Assembly (NCBI GenBank): GCA_002729885.1
Contig: PBUB01000021.1
Location: 410,451 to 474,450, forward strand
Reading direction: 5' to 3'
DNA: 64,000 nt
From: Spirochaetaceae bacterium
GTDB lineage: Bacteria > Spirochaetota > Leptospiria > Leptospirales > Leptonemataceae
The notes beneath the pieces were generated by a model that worked only from the letters and a program-made list of their open reading frames with translations, had not been told where the DNA came from and searched no databases. Positions 44,809 through 54,521 of this stretch are shown here, piece after piece. Every line of letters begins with the position of its first letter. Within the stretch, counting starts at the first letter, position 1. The position numbers were made by a program, and so were the translations under genes.

Positions 44809-44863
44809 TTGCCGAGGAGCATGGGGATTTTGATACTAAACCCTGGATTGGCCACTCTGCATC

Positions 44864-45508
44864 TTGAAAAGATCAGTAGATATGGAAAACATGCATAATT
44901 ACCATAGTCTGTGCAACTCGCGGGCCGGGAACGAACAGCGGCCCCGGAGTTTTCGATCCGTGACTTTTCCACCTTTCAATCTATTGAAACGGTTTGCATT
45001 TTTGAATCGGTCCTTATTTCGCCTTTTATGGGTTCTGGTAGCGGCAGTGATGGTGAGTGGCGCTATTCAATGCACGAATTATTCCAGCGATCCGTATCCG
45101 CCATCTACCCCGGTACTTCTGGGGCTGAGTCCGGATGGCAGCACCTCCTCGAACATTCAGGCCATACAGACCTATGGAAATGGCCATAAGATTCGAGTTG
45201 CTGCTCAGAATTACGAACCCGGCTTTCAAGGGTACCGACTGTTTCAGGGCAGCACCGAGGATGCAGTGCGTACGGCGGATGCTACTACTGGAATCGACTG
45301 CGGAACGCTACTGCAGACTCCGGTGCTGGGAACGGTTTATACTATCGAAGTTCGCACTGATTCCATCGCATCAGAATCCACCGCACTATGTGTGGTGCCC
45401 ATCCTGCTGACTTCAGGTAACTTTGTGGCTATTCGCGCCGTATACTTTCGGGGATTACTGGATCCTGAATCTACCGGTCCATCATCGAATGCGTTGCAGG
45501 TGCCTTGA
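44864..45508 (+). CDS. Putative lipoprotein
   Basis: 214 aa, not recognised. A long basic N-terminal region precedes the hydrophobic stretch LLWVLVAAVMVSGAIQC, which ends in a relaxed lipobox with Cys followed by Thr-Asn. The mature part is Ser/Pro-rich at first and has a fibronectin-like beta pattern (VLLGLSPDGS, YTIEVRTDS). The start may be later than the ORF track gives. Its 3' end overlaps the convergent GNAT gene by 27 bp. Confidence 0.62.
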   Translation: MKRSVDMENMHNYHSLCNSRAGNEQRPRSFRSVTFPPFNLLKRFAFLNRSLFRLLWVLVAAVMVSGAIQCTNYSSDPYPPSTPVLLGLSPDGSTSSNIQAIQTYGNGHKIRVAAQNYEPGFQGYRLFQGSTEDAVRTADATTGIDCGTLLQTPVLGTVYTIEVRTDSIASESTALCVVPILLTSGNFVAIRAVYFRGLLDPESTGPSSNALQVP

Positions 45509-46105
45509 TAGCTTCTTGATTTTCTGAAATTTCCCTGATTCCGCGTCTTCCGGCAGTTCGGCCGGGCGGAGCCAACGGTGCTGAAGATATTTTAGTCCGT
45601 GCTTTTTGAATCTATCCACTTCCATAAATCCATTTCGCGCCAGGATCTTTCTGGATGCAGTGTAGTCTTCTCTGGTAACAGCCTGCAATTGAGTGTAACC
45701 CAGGTCCGGGGCCATCTTGAGCATGGCCGCAAGCAATTGGGTTCCCAGGCCTCTATGCTTTCCGCCAATCCAGTAGCCTATCTCTGCATCATCCTTACAT
45801 GATTTGAAAGCGAAGCAGCCCACAGGAGCACTGTCACGAGTAATCATGAACGTCCTTGAGCGATTGTGGATCCACTCATCCACGGATTGCGATAGAAAGT
45901 TTCTGGCATCTTTTTCCGTGTATTTGCCCTGAATGGAAATACCGGCATCTTCCAGTAAGCGAAGAATATCCGCCTCATTGACGATTTGCATGAATCGCGA
46001 TACGAATGAGTCGGACAGATATGTGGAAACAACAGGCAGCACTTTGTATGCGCTGCCGTTGTCCTCATGGATTAATGTAATCTCCAGTTCTTCCGGAACG
46101 TCCAT
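45482..46105 (-). CDS. GNAT-family N-acetyltransferase
   Basis: 207 aa. The acetyl-CoA pyrophosphate loop WIGGKHRGLGTQLLAAM and the following IxAVTREDYTASRKILARNGF are diagnostic for RimJ/RimL-like GNAT enzymes acting on protein or small amines. The acceptor is unknown. A basic tail (KFQKIKKLSRHLQRIR) extends past the fold. Confidence 0.85.
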   Translation of the reverse strand: MDVPEELEITLIHEDNGSAYKVLPVVSTYLSDSFVSRFMQIVNEADILRLLEDAGISIQGKYTEKDARNFLSQSVDEWIHNRSRTFMITRDSAPVGCFAFKSCKDDAEIGYWIGGKHRGLGTQLLAAMLKMAPDLGYTQLQAVTREDYTASRKILARNGFMEVDRFKKHGLKYLQHRWLRPAELPEDAESGKFQKIKKLSRHLQRIR

Positions 46106-46125
46106 TGTCTCCCTGTTTGCCTGAA

Positions 46126-46608
46126 TTAATGTTGATGTCCGCCAGGACCGTGAACATGGCCATGGGACAGTTCTTCGTCAGTGGCATCCCGTACATCTCG
46201 CACAGTTACGTCAAAATGAAGTGTTTCTCCAGCCAGGGGATGATTTCCGTCGATTTTCACGGTCTCGCCCTCTACCGACACGACTGTAAAGATCTGAGTC
46301 CCGGCTTCGGTTTGTGCCTGAAATTGCATGCCAGACTCGATTTTATCCACACCCTGAAACATGCTCTTTTGCACATCCTGAACCAGGGCATCATTTCGCA
46401 GACCGTAACCTTTTTCCGGAGGTACGGATACCTGGATATTCTCGCCGGAGCCCTTTCCTTCCAGAGCTTCTTCCAGACCGGCAATAAGGTTTCCATTGCC
46501 GTGCAGGTAAAATAGCGGGTCTCGACCCTCTGATGAGTCCAGAACACTACCTGAATCGTCTGTTAGTTTATAGTCGATGCTGGCGACTTTATCTTTAGCA
46601 ATCTGCAT
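46126..46608 (-). CDS. slyD: FKBP-type peptidyl-prolyl isomerase, SlyD-like
   Basis: 160 aa, the SlyD layout: FKBP half (ASIDYKLTDDSGSVLDSS, FYLHGNGNLIAGLEEAL), an inserted flap chaperone domain and a C-terminal His-rich tail GHVHGPGGHQH that can bind nickel or other metals. It would help folding and possibly metal handling. The tail is short compared with E. coli SlyD. The gene lies 20 bp after the GNAT start. Confidence 0.92.
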   Translation of the reverse strand: MQIAKDKVASIDYKLTDDSGSVLDSSEGRDPLFYLHGNGNLIAGLEEALEGKGSGENIQVSVPPEKGYGLRNDALVQDVQKSMFQGVDKIESGMQFQAQTEAGTQIFTVVSVEGETVKIDGNHPLAGETLHFDVTVRDVRDATDEELSHGHVHGPGGHQH

Positions 46609-46783
46609 TTTTTATCCTGAATTTCGTTTTGCCCGGCTAAAGGGCATTTTCAGCAACATAGTGATCCGGAAGTGTACTTCAAGAACTTTTCTCAAGCTTT
46701 CCCCGGCGTTGGTTTCGGCATGCCGGCCCGGGATCTTCTTCGCATCGTCGCGAATTGGGAATTCGCGGCTACATGACTCGGTG

Positions 46784-47431
46784 TCATATTGCCTTCAATC
46801 CTTCGGAGCCTGGCCTCGAGAAAGATCGAATCTCTAGATATCGCATTGGTCTGGTTTCCTCACACAGCCAGCCACGATGGATTAACTCATGAGTTAACAA
46901 ATATAAGAAGAATCCATGTGAAAACAAACAGACAGAGCCCGATCCTTCGTGCGATTCCAGGAAATCCGCAGCCCTGCTTGCTCTGTCTCTGGCAGCAGAC
47001 CTGGGTTCATCTGATTGCTTTCCTGCATACCACAGCAGGCGAGCCAGGATCAGATGCCAGTAGGCCGGTAGCTTTAGAAATTCGGGTACTGTGGGAAGAG
47101 GCACTTCTCGAAAGAGTTCATGGGTGTCCACATCGCGGTTTTCGCCCAGAACCAACGAAGCAGTCTGAGTTGCTCTGCGAATATCCGAGCTGATGGGCCG
47201 GCTGGATTTGATTCGCTCCAGTAAATCTGGTGCATGATTCTCCAGTCGGTTGCGATTCCAGGAGTGATTCAAAGAGGATTCGTCGTACAGTTTGCTGAGA
47301 CGATTGAATTCGCGACCCCAGATCCATTTTCCAGGTTCATTGGTGTAGGGAAATTCGGGCTTTCCATGCCTGATCAAGAATATCTGACTTTGACTCGGGG
47401 AATTGGTTTCTGGTTTTTGAGGTCGACCCAT
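46784..47431 (-). CDS. Histidine phosphatase family protein
   Basis: 215 aa with the phosphohistidine motif FLIRHGKPEF and the second His in CLFSHGFFLYLL. Family members are phosphoglycerate mutase-like phosphatases; substrate unknown. The start MGRPQKPE (47431) is chosen because the longer ORF track start adds a Cys-rich stretch without family likeness. Confidence 0.78.
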   Translation of the reverse strand: MGRPQKPETNSPSQSQIFLIRHGKPEFPYTNEPGKWIWGREFNRLSKLYDESSLNHSWNRNRLENHAPDLLERIKSSRPISSDIRRATQTASLVLGENRDVDTHELFREVPLPTVPEFLKLPAYWHLILARLLWYAGKQSDEPRSAARDRASRAADFLESHEGSGSVCLFSHGFFLYLLTHELIHRGWLCEETRPMRYLEIRSFSRPGSEGLKAI

Positions 47432-47546
47432 ATTGCTGCGCACGCTGGCTTTCCGGCATTGCCTGAAGATACCATCGCAGTAGAATCCAGAAAAACCTGC
47501 CGGGTTCAGACTTCCAGTCTTTATTGGACAATCCAATTCAGGAATG

Positions 47547-47609
47547 CTGAGCCTATGGACAGGCGATGCAGGGCACCGCACACATCCATGCATAGGCTCA
47601 TAGGCTCAG
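47547..47609. repeat. Inverted repeat between ldhA and the histidine phosphatase gene
   Basis: Perfect 10-bp arms ctgagcctat (47547-47556) and ataggctcag (47600-47609), with an extra direct copy ataggctca at 47592. It lies just beyond the ldhA stop on the minus strand, where it could act as a terminator-like or RNA-stabilising hairpin; there is no long T-tract. Confidence 0.4.
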
Positions 47610-47633
47610 ACAGAATAAAAGATGAGAGTCTGT

Positions 47634-48641
47634 CTAGGCGGGCCGAACCTCATTTGAGAGCGCTTCTCCTGCAGTGAATTGCCGCAGGTTCTCCAGGGTC
47701 ACGTGGGCAATCTCTTTGAGCGCATTTTCGGTAAAGAAAGCCTGATGACCGGTTATCAACACATTGGGAAAAGTCAGCAAACGGGCGATATCATCATCCA
47801 GGAGTACATCGCTGGAGTGATCGGCAAAGAAAAGCTCCTCTTCCTGTTCGTAGACATCGATGCCCAGGCCTCCGATGATTCCCTGTTTCAGTCCGCGAAT
47901 TACAGCAGGAGTATCAATAATGGGACCGCGGCTGGTATTAATGAGAATAACTCCTGGCTTCAGTTGCAAGATCACCTCTTCGTTGATCATATGCTTGCTA
48001 CTGGGCGTAAGAGGACAATGAAGCGAAATGATATCGGAAAGAGCATAGATTTGTTCTAGCTCGCAGAACTCAATAGATCCGTGGGCCGAGTCCTGAGATT
48101 GGGTTTCCTTCTGAACGGGATCGTAGGCCAGCACCCGGCAGCCGAAGCCCTCCATGATGCGCGCAAACACCGATCCAATTCGGCCCATGCCAATCACTCC
48201 TACCGTTCTTCCATAAAGATCAAATCCTACCAGACCGTCCAGGGCGAAGTTCCCTTCGCGCACACGATTGTAGGCTTTGTGGGTTTTTCGATTCAATGTC
48301 AGTAGCAAGGCCACAGCGTGTTCTGCCACTGCATGAGGGGAATAGGCTGGAACTCGAACCACCTTTAATCCATGTTCGCTGGCACTTTTTAGATCTACAT
48401 TGTTGAATCCGGCGCATCGCAGTGCTATGATTTTAACCCCTTCCCTTGAAAGAGAGGCTATGGTCTCTGCATCTACATGATCGTTGACAAAGACGCAAAC
48501 TGCATCGAAGCCCTGGGCCAGGCTTGCAGTGAGTGCTGATAGAGGTGCCTCCAGGAAGGTGATTTCAAAACCGTAATCCGCATTCATGCGATTAAAGAAT
48601 TGTCTGTCGTAGGAGCGAGTGCTAAAGAAAGCGATCTTCAT
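47634..48641 (-). CDS. ldhA: D-lactate dehydrogenase (fermentative LdhA)
   Basis: Reduces pyruvate to D-lactate with NADH. 335 aa, starting MKIAFFSTRSYD as in E. coli LdhA (MKLAVYSTKQYD); the ORF track start at 48740 is too early. Matches include IALRCAGFNNVDL, RVPAYSPHAVAEHA, the NAD fold GVIGMGRIGSVFA, catalytic Arg in NTSRGPIID and His in ITGHQAFFT. This gives the organism a fermentative branch or a way to use D-lactate. Confidence 0.94.
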   Translation of the reverse strand: MKIAFFSTRSYDRQFFNRMNADYGFEITFLEAPLSALTASLAQGFDAVCVFVNDHVDAETIASLSREGVKIIALRCAGFNNVDLKSASEHGLKVVRVPAYSPHAVAEHAVALLLTLNRKTHKAYNRVREGNFALDGLVGFDLYGRTVGVIGMGRIGSVFARIMEGFGCRVLAYDPVQKETQSQDSAHGSIEFCELEQIYALSDIISLHCPLTPSSKHMINEEVILQLKPGVILINTSRGPIIDTPAVIRGLKQGIIGGLGIDVYEQEEELFFADHSSDVLLDDDIARLLTFPNVLITGHQAFFTENALKEIAHVTLENLRQFTAGEALSNEVRPA

Positions 48642-48758
48642 GGTCGCATTGTAGCTCTGGCTTCGAAAATGCAAGGTATTCATATTTTTTCCAACTGCAT
48701 CCGTCCTGTTTCGCACGATATGTTGACATTTCTCCAGCATCCCTTTCTCTAAGCGACT

Positions 48759-50573
48759 ATGGAAGCGAACAAAGAAGCGGGATTGATGAGCCGAAAGAAT
48801 TTGCTGGTGGCCCTGGGTGGAATGGCTGCGGCAGGAGTGTCCTATAGGTTTCTAAGAAGCGATGATAATGGGCTGGGTTCTATCCCGGCCAGAAAACAGA
48901 TTGATCCTTCCCTGTTTCAAGCTTCCGGCCCTCGCAGAAAGCGTACTGTGGCCGCATCCGCGAATCGCACTCTCTTAAAAAACGGGTATATTGTGGATGG
49001 TAGCGGACAGCCCGGCTTCGTGGGTGACCTGATGATTCGCGGCGATCGCCTTGAAATAATTTCGCGGGACGATATTCAGTTTTCGGGCAGGGTCATAGAC
49101 TGTGAGGGCCTGGTGGTGGCTCCCGGATTCATTGATCCGCATTCCCATATGGATCAAATTATCGCCGAGGATGGCAGAGAGAACCTGAAACTACCCTTTA
49201 CGGAACAGGGAATTACTACAATCATAGTAGGTAACTGCGGACACGGGATTGCCGCTATCGATCCGGATGGTGGACACAGAGATTTGCTGGAGAAAGGTCT
49301 GGCTGGAAAGTCTGCCGAAGCATGGAGTACCTATGATCAGTATTTCCAGCATCTTTCCAGGACCAGGTTAACGCATAATGTAGCTGCCATGGCTGGCCAC
49401 GGAACCACGCGTACCAGTATTCATGGATTCGATGCGAATGCTCTTCCGGCGAAAAAGGAGCGTCAATTGATCTACCTGCTGGAGGAAGCCATGGAGCAGG
49501 GGGCCCTGGGCGTATCCTTTGGACTGCAATACGAACCTGGAGTCTTTACGCCTCTCCAAGAGCTTGCGCTGGTATCAAAATCGGTGGCCCGCCGGGATCG
49601 AATCGTCAGCAGTCACATGAAGGCCTATTCCAGCATCTCTGGCACTTATCCCCTGAAGCTTTTTGGTCGCCCGCATAACTTGCTTGCCATTGACGATATG
49701 CTATCCATAGCCCGGGAAACCGGTGTGCGAATGCAGCTATCCCATCTAATATTTGTAGGTTCCTCCACCTAGGATACCTGCGAGGAAGCGTTGAGTCTCA
49801 TCGATGAAGGTATTCAGTCAGGACTGGATTTAATGTTTGATACCTATTCCTATCATTGCGGCTTTTCGGTCATAAATGTTTTATACCCTGAATGGTTCCT
49901 GGCCCGAGTTCCGGAGGTTTACAGCGATACCTGGGCCCTGTTTCGTCTGCGCGCCGAACTGGAGCTCATTGTCGCATTGCTCGGTTTTGGTTATGAAAAT
50001 GTACAGGTACTGAATACCAAACATCCAGCGCTCAAGAAATACAACGGAATGTTTCTAAAAGACATTGCAGATGCCAGAGGGCTCAGTCAGTTCGAAAACT
50101 TCCTGGATGTTACCGAAAAAAGTGAAGGCCGAGCGGTGGTTCTGAATCATCGCTATAGCAGCCAGGAGAATATCAAAAAGCTAATGAAACATCCGGCCTC
50201 GCTTTATATGACCGATGCCCTGGTCTATGAGGAGGGAGCGCAGAATCCGGCTTCCTTTGGATGTTATCCCCGATTCTTACAGTTTGCCAGGGATTTTGAT
50301 CTATTGAGCCTGGAATCCTGCGTTTCCAAAATGACCGGAGCTGTGGCCAAACGATTTAACCTTCCGAATAGAGGCTTGCTTAAAGAGGGATACTATGCAG
50401 ATATCACTATTTTTGATTGGGCCAATATCCAGGATTTGAACACAAGAAGCCAAACAGACCGTAGACCGGCAGGCATTGAGTCCGTTTATATCAATGGCCG
50501 CCAGGTTCTGGAAAAAGGAAAAGCCCGGCCCGGTGCCACTTATGGCAGGGTGATTCGTGCCGGAGGGGCTTGA
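48759..50573 (+). pseudogene. D-aminoacylase-like amidohydrolase interrupted by an amber codon
   Basis: Metal-dependent amidohydrolase split by a single in-frame TAG (49770-49772). The first part (337 aa) has a Tat-like leader (MSRKNLLVALGGMAAAG), the dihydroxy-His metal motif DPHSHMD and GNCGHG; it ends SHLIFVGSST. The second part continues in the same frame with DTCEEALSLIDEG and the C-terminal NRGLLKEGYYADITIFD. N-acyl-D-amino-acid deacylases have an aromatic residue, often Trp, where the stop lies, so TGG to TAG is likely. It is a recent pseudogene, a readthrough gene, or a sequencing error. Confidence 0.83.
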
Positions 50574-50601
50574 ATCATCCCTGCCCATATATGAATCAGA
50601 A

Positions 50602-52251
50602 TCACAGGTTGGAAATCGTCCCGGAGTCGAAATCCAGTATTTGATTTGGCATCAGGTGCGCTGCGAAAGCATGATCATGGGTCACAAAGAGGATCGCACC
50701 CCGGTAATCGTTCAAGGTTCGCAGCAGCTCTTCGCGGGCGACCAGATCCAGATTCTGCTCAGGCTCATCCAGAATCAAAATCGCAGGCTCCATCAGTGCT
50801 GCCAGGCATAACAGAATGCGCATCCTTTCTCCTCCGCTATATGAATCCAGCGGCCGCTTCACATCGCCACCAATTCCGGAATAGCCCAGCAGGGTTCTCC
50901 ATTGAGACCGAATTTCGGATGCCGGGAGGGGACCTCCTGAAGTTGTTTCCCAGAGTTCTTCAAATGCGGCCTCGAGACTGAGGGATTGGCGAAAAGGAAG
51001 ATTCTGGGGCAGGTAGAATACTCTTCCGCCGAAGTGGATCGTGCACTCATTCTGCCCGGTTGGTCCCCGTCCGACCCATCTTTGCAGCATGGTTTCCAGA
51101 AAGGTGGTTTTTCCGCAGCCATTACTGCCTCGAATCCACATTCGCTGCCCCGGAAGTAACCTGAATGAAAGAGTGAATGGAAATAAAGATTGCATTTCCG
51201 GTCTTTCTTTCGCTTTCGCGGATGTCCTGGACACATTCTCTTTGTCTCTGGCTGACTGGCGCGCTTCTGCCTTACCCGAGGACACGATTGCTCCGGGGAC
51301 CTCCCTGGCTGTTTCCTTTCGTCCGGGCCTGGTCAATCCTGCTGACTCCCTGTTGGATCGGTATTCTGCGAAGTTCCCATTATTCGTAGGACTTGTTGAT
51401 ACCGAAGTCCGCTGGAATCCTTCGAATCCAGATATTTCCAGGGCTGCCCTGCGCGAATCGCCAGCAGGTATGGAGACGATGCCATCCTTGCTTCTGCCCA
51501 GAGATAGCAGTTCCAGACGGGCCTGCTCCCGGGTGTGCGTATTCTGCTTTACTTTTCTCTTGTTATGCTTATCCAGTCTGGCTTCCGTTTTCTGGGCCCG
51601 ATTCTTCTGTCTATTAATTAGAGACCTGGGGATGTTCTGTGTAAGATTATCCTTCTGGGCTTTTCGGGTTCGATGGGCCTGGCGATTCAGGATTTCGCGG
51701 CTGCTTTTCTCTGCCCTGCGAATCGTAGCATCAAGGCTTGTGATCTTTCGCTCCCGTGCAGCAGACTGATGCTGCCGCTGCAGGATATAGGTATCGTAGT
51801 TTCCTCCATAGGATGTTAGTATCCCATTCTGCAAATGAAGTATCTCATCTACCTGGTAAAGAAAATCCAGGTCATGGCTCACGATTAGTTTGTAGCCAGG
51901 CACTTCTTTGAGAAAATTCAGAGCCTTAAAGCGAAAATTCACATCCAGATGCCGAAAAGGCTCATCCAGGAGAAGAACGGATCCTGGTTTAAAACGATCC
52001 ATCCAATCAAGCCAGCGAAAGCTCTGAATCTGACCCTCGCTTAAAGCAGCATCATCGGGATGCTGGCCTCCATAGATCACATCCACAGCCTCATCCACAC
52101 AGCGTTGATTGAGGACCTGTAACAGAGTGGACTTCCCGCCGCCATTAGGGCCGGTAAGGGCAACCAGGGAGCCAGACATTTTTAGCTCCAGTTTTTTGAA
52201 CAGATGCGAAGGCGCACCCAGTTCGTCTGAATTTAGATTGGAAAAATGCAT
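50602..52251 (-). CDS. ABC-F family ATPase with shortened first domain
   Basis: Soluble tandem ATPase of about 549 aa. Both halves have Walker A (GPNGGGKSTLLQ, GSNGCGKTTFLE) and Walker B (LLLDEPFRHLD, LILDEPEQNLD); the second signature is YSGGERMR, the first LSEGQ. Only about 32 residues lie between Walker A and signature of the first half, against roughly 90 usually. The linker is long and very basic. ABC-F proteins act on the ribosome in translation control or antibiotic protection. Start MHFSNL has ccggaggtttagtatg as ribosome binding site. Confidence 0.85.
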   Translation of the reverse strand: MHFSNLNSDELGAPSHLFKKLELKMSGSLVALTGPNGGGKSTLLQVLNQRCVDEAVDVIYGGQHPDDAALSEGQIQSFRWLDWMDRFKPGSVLLLDEPFRHLDVNFRFKALNFLKEVPGYKLIVSHDLDFLYQVDEILHLQNGILTSYGGNYDTYILQRQHQSAARERKITSLDATIRRAEKSSREILNRQAHRTRKAQKDNLTQNIPRSLINRQKNRAQKTEARLDKHNKRKVKQNTHTREQARLELLSLGRSKDGIVSIPAGDSRRAALEISGFEGFQRTSVSTSPTNNGNFAEYRSNRESAGLTRPGRKETAREVPGAIVSSGKAEARQSARDKENVSRTSAKAKERPEMQSLFPFTLSFRLLPGQRMWIRGSNGCGKTTFLETMLQRWVGRGPTGQNECTIHFGGRVFYLPQNLPFRQSLSLEAAFEELWETTSGGPLPASEIRSQWRTLLGYSGIGGDVKRPLDSYSGGERMRILLCLAALMEPAILILDEPEQNLDLVAREELLRTLNDYRGAILFVTHDHAFAAHLMPNQILDFDSGTISNL

Positions 52252-52307
52252 ACTAAACCTCCGGAAAGAATCCGAAACCATGCTCGATAGAGCGAAGATA
52301 TGGTAGG

Positions 52308-52378
52308 TTTAGTTGCGCATAGGAAGGTCCTGAGACCTGAGCAAAGTAAGATGCATTTTCGCAGGAAGGTCAACTAAA
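52308..52378 (-). promoter_or_regulatory. Candidate structured leader of the ABC-F gene
   Basis: Outer arms tttagttg and caactaaa are 8-bp inverted repeats enclosing a small hairpin (aggtc-ctga-gacct) and two copies of aggaaggtc. It lies in the ABC-F 5' region. Several ABC-F resistance genes are controlled by leader attenuation; this is only a positional analogy. Confidence 0.35.
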
Positions 52379-52482
52379 AAATAACTTTCCTCACAGGGCG
52401 CCAGGAAACGCGAAGGAAAGCTTCTTTGAGAAGAGTCCGGCGGCGAGCCATAATAGAAGTATCGCGGCTATCTCTAAAGAGA

Positions 52483-52508
52483 AAAGGCCCGGCGAAAACC
52501 GGGCCTTT
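52483..52508 (-). terminator. Intrinsic terminator of the 3-hydroxyacyl-CoA dehydrogenase gene
   Basis: Perfect 10-bp stem aaaggcccgg/ccgggccttt with a 6-nt loop. Read on the minus strand it is followed by a T-rich run (ttctcttt). It begins about 45 bp after the dehydrogenase stop. Confidence 0.85.
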
Positions 52509-52552
52509 CTGGGGAAGTCTGCAGTAGATCTGCAGAAATCAGAAATTCTGGA

Positions 52553-53860
52553 TCAAGAACCGCGAAACAGCTGACGGTAATCCAGCTTGTTCTGGAGCTT
52601 ATATACCGGAGAGCCGGAGATTTTGCCCAGATACTCGGGAACTGGAATGCCTGCTGCATCGATGAATTTTTTAGTTTCATCTACGCCGCCCAGCAGATCC
52701 ACCCATGCGGATGGGGGAACCCAGTTGAAGCCGAATCCCATGGCGCCATCTACTCCGTCTTGATCCGTTACATCCGGAATCAGAGAATAGGAATAGGAAA
52801 TGTAGCGAGCGATGAATCGACGAACCAGATCTGCTTCTTCGCTCTTATCACTTTTCAGTAAATCCGCAAAGTGGAAGTACTGAGACTCATGAATCAAAGC
52901 AGCAGCCTTTTTCTTGAAGGAAAGATCCAGTTTGGGCAGATCTTCGTAATTTCCGGTCTTGATGTTATAGACCTTTTTAACGCTCTTTCCTTCCGGAGTC
53001 TTTTCGCGCATATAAAGACCTTTGCCCTTTTTGTTCCCCAGAGCTCCCTGATCGATGAGCTTCTGTAGATACCCGGGCATCTTGAAGGTTTCATGAGCGC
53101 TATCTTTGGTATTTTCGTAGATGTTATCTACAATAGCTTTGTGAACATCCAGGCCTACCAGGTCTGCTGTGGCCAGAGGAGCCATGGCCCGCCCTGTATA
53201 GCCAGAAAGTAGCTGATCAACGAGATGGATTCCACCTTTGTCGGCCATTTTTTCTGCATAGATGGCTGCTTCGTTCATGAACTGGAAGCCAATTCTGTTG
53301 CCTGCGAATCCAGGGCGATCATTGGCAATAATAACATGCCGATGCAGCTTTTTCTCCAGGTATTCGGACAGCTCTTTTGTATAGGCTGGATCATTCTTGG
53401 GATGAACAATCAGTTCGCAGAGCACCAGCTTGTAAGGAGGGTTGAAGAAGTGAGTTCCGTAATAGTACTTCTGTCCATCTTCGTCCAGATGCGAAGCAAG
53501 TCTTTCGATAGAAAGTCCAGAGCTCACTGTGGAAACCAGCGTCCCGGGCTTTCTGGCTGCCGAGATTCGCTTCATTAAAGGTTCTTTTACATCGTAGGTT
53601 TCTGCCACCAGCTCGAACACCCAGTCTGATTCGGAGACAGCCTTTTCCAGGTCGTCATCGTAGGTGCCGGGAATAAGCTTGTCCGTGAAAACACCGGATC
53701 GCACGGAAGCTACCGCTGTCTGAATACCTTCTTTAGCCTTATCCAGGGTTCGGGCCAGCATGTACACTTTAGCGCCTCCGAAGGCAGCTACAATGGCTGC
53801 ACTGTTGGCACCCATCGTTCCATTTGCACCCAGGATCGTTACGGTCTTAAAATCCTTCAT
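52553..53860 (-). CDS. 3-hydroxyacyl-CoA dehydrogenase
   Basis: NAD-dependent beta-oxidation enzyme, 435 aa, longer than the single-domain form. The nucleotide fold [18 protein letters not shown] is followed by the acidic region; the catalytic segment [15 protein letters not shown] and [14 protein letters not shown] are typical. The C-terminal part repeats the all-helical 3HCDH fold. It is a lone gene here with a strong terminator after it. Confidence 0.92.
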   Translation of the reverse strand: MKDFKTVTILGANGTMGANSAAIVAAFGGAKVYMLARTLDKAKEGIQTAVASVRSGVFTDKLIPGTYDDDLEKAVSESDWVFELVAETYDVKEPLMKRISAARKPGTLVSTVSSGLSIERLASHLDEDGQKYYYGTHFFNPPYKLVLCELIVHPKNDPAYTKELSEYLEKKLHRHVIIANDRPGFAGNRIGFQFMNEAAIYAEKMADKGGIHLVDQLLSGYTGRAMAPLATADLVGLDVHKAIVDNIYENTKDSAHETFKMPGYLQKLIDQGALGNKKGKGLYMREKTPEGKSVKKVYNIKTGNYEDLPKLDLSFKKKAAALIHESQYFHFADLLKSDKSEEADLVRRFIARYISYSYSLIPDVTDQDGVDGAMGFGFNWVPPSAWVDLLGGVDETKKFIDAAGIPVPEYLGKISGSPVYKLQNKLDYRQLFRGS

Positions 53861-54065
53861 AGCGTTTCTTTTTCTCCTGGCGCTGATGCTCGGGCAATCC
53901 AGCGCATGATATGATACCAGGCCCGGAGGCCTCTTTCATTCCACTAACTGTGGTTTAATGCCCCTCCGATCCGGGGCCTGGACAGCTTCCGGTGTCCGGT
54001 TCCTGAGTCAAATCCTTTGGATTAAGCACTTTACCCCGTATTCTGTTGCAGCAGGCTGGGCAGGC

Positions 54066-54470
54066 ATGTTCCACCGGGACTACATTCTGCGACTGATCCA
54101 GGAGTTTGCCGTATTTCTGGCAAGGCTCACTGGCCTGAAGGACCGAAATGATCCCGAGGTGGTGTTTCTGGAGCTGGAACGTTCCTTCAGGCAATTTCTG
54201 GGCTATGACTCTCCTCTACTGGAAAGCCTGGGGCCGGATGGAGCTCTTTCGGTGCTGTCAGCAGCGGATGGCGGAAATCCAGATCAACTGGCCATGGGTG
54301 CCATCCTGTTTCGGGAGAAGGCAGAAAACTACAGGAAGTACGGCGATCCCGGCATGGCAGCAAAGTGCGAAAAGCTCTCGGCCCGACTGAGTCAGGCCAT
54401 CGACGGTCGACCACTGTCTCCAGAGATTCGTAAGCTTCTAGAATCCACTCCATCGGCCGAGCATTCCTGA
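54066..54470 (+). CDS. Helical hypothetical protein (DUF6483-like)
   Basis: 134 aa from the chosen start MFHRDYILRLIQEF; the ORF track version adds 36 residues without likeness. The opening pattern (DYILRLIQEFAVFLARLTG) is like small helical proteins annotated as DUF6483 in many bacteria, with a TPR-like middle. Function unknown. Confidence 0.65.
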   Translation: MFHRDYILRLIQEFAVFLARLTGLKDRNDPEVVFLELERSFRQFLGYDSPLLESLGPDGALSVLSAADGGNPDQLAMGAILFREKAENYRKYGDPGMAAKCEKLSARLSQAIDGRPLSPEIRKLLESTPSAEHS

Positions 54471-54521
54471 AGATCCATCATGAAGCGTACGCGTCGCAAT
54501 ATGCGATCCACCGCTTCCCAT

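Larger units (their letters stand above)
52252..52552. other. Intergenic region between the ABC-F and dehydrogenase genes
   Basis: About 300 bp without a gene. It holds the inverted-repeat leader candidate (52308-52378) upstream of the ABC-F start and the terminator of the dehydrogenase gene (52483-52508). No further ORF is supported. Confidence 0.6.

Noticed and set aside
49770-49772. Selenocysteine or programmed recoding at the amidohydrolase stop
   Set aside because: Selenocysteine uses TGA, and no hairpin or recoding signal follows; a nonsense change or error is simpler.
51041-51769. 242-aa plus-strand ORF
   Set aside because: Antisense to the ABC-F gene, which has clear Walker motifs; Cys/Phe-rich translation without domain pattern.
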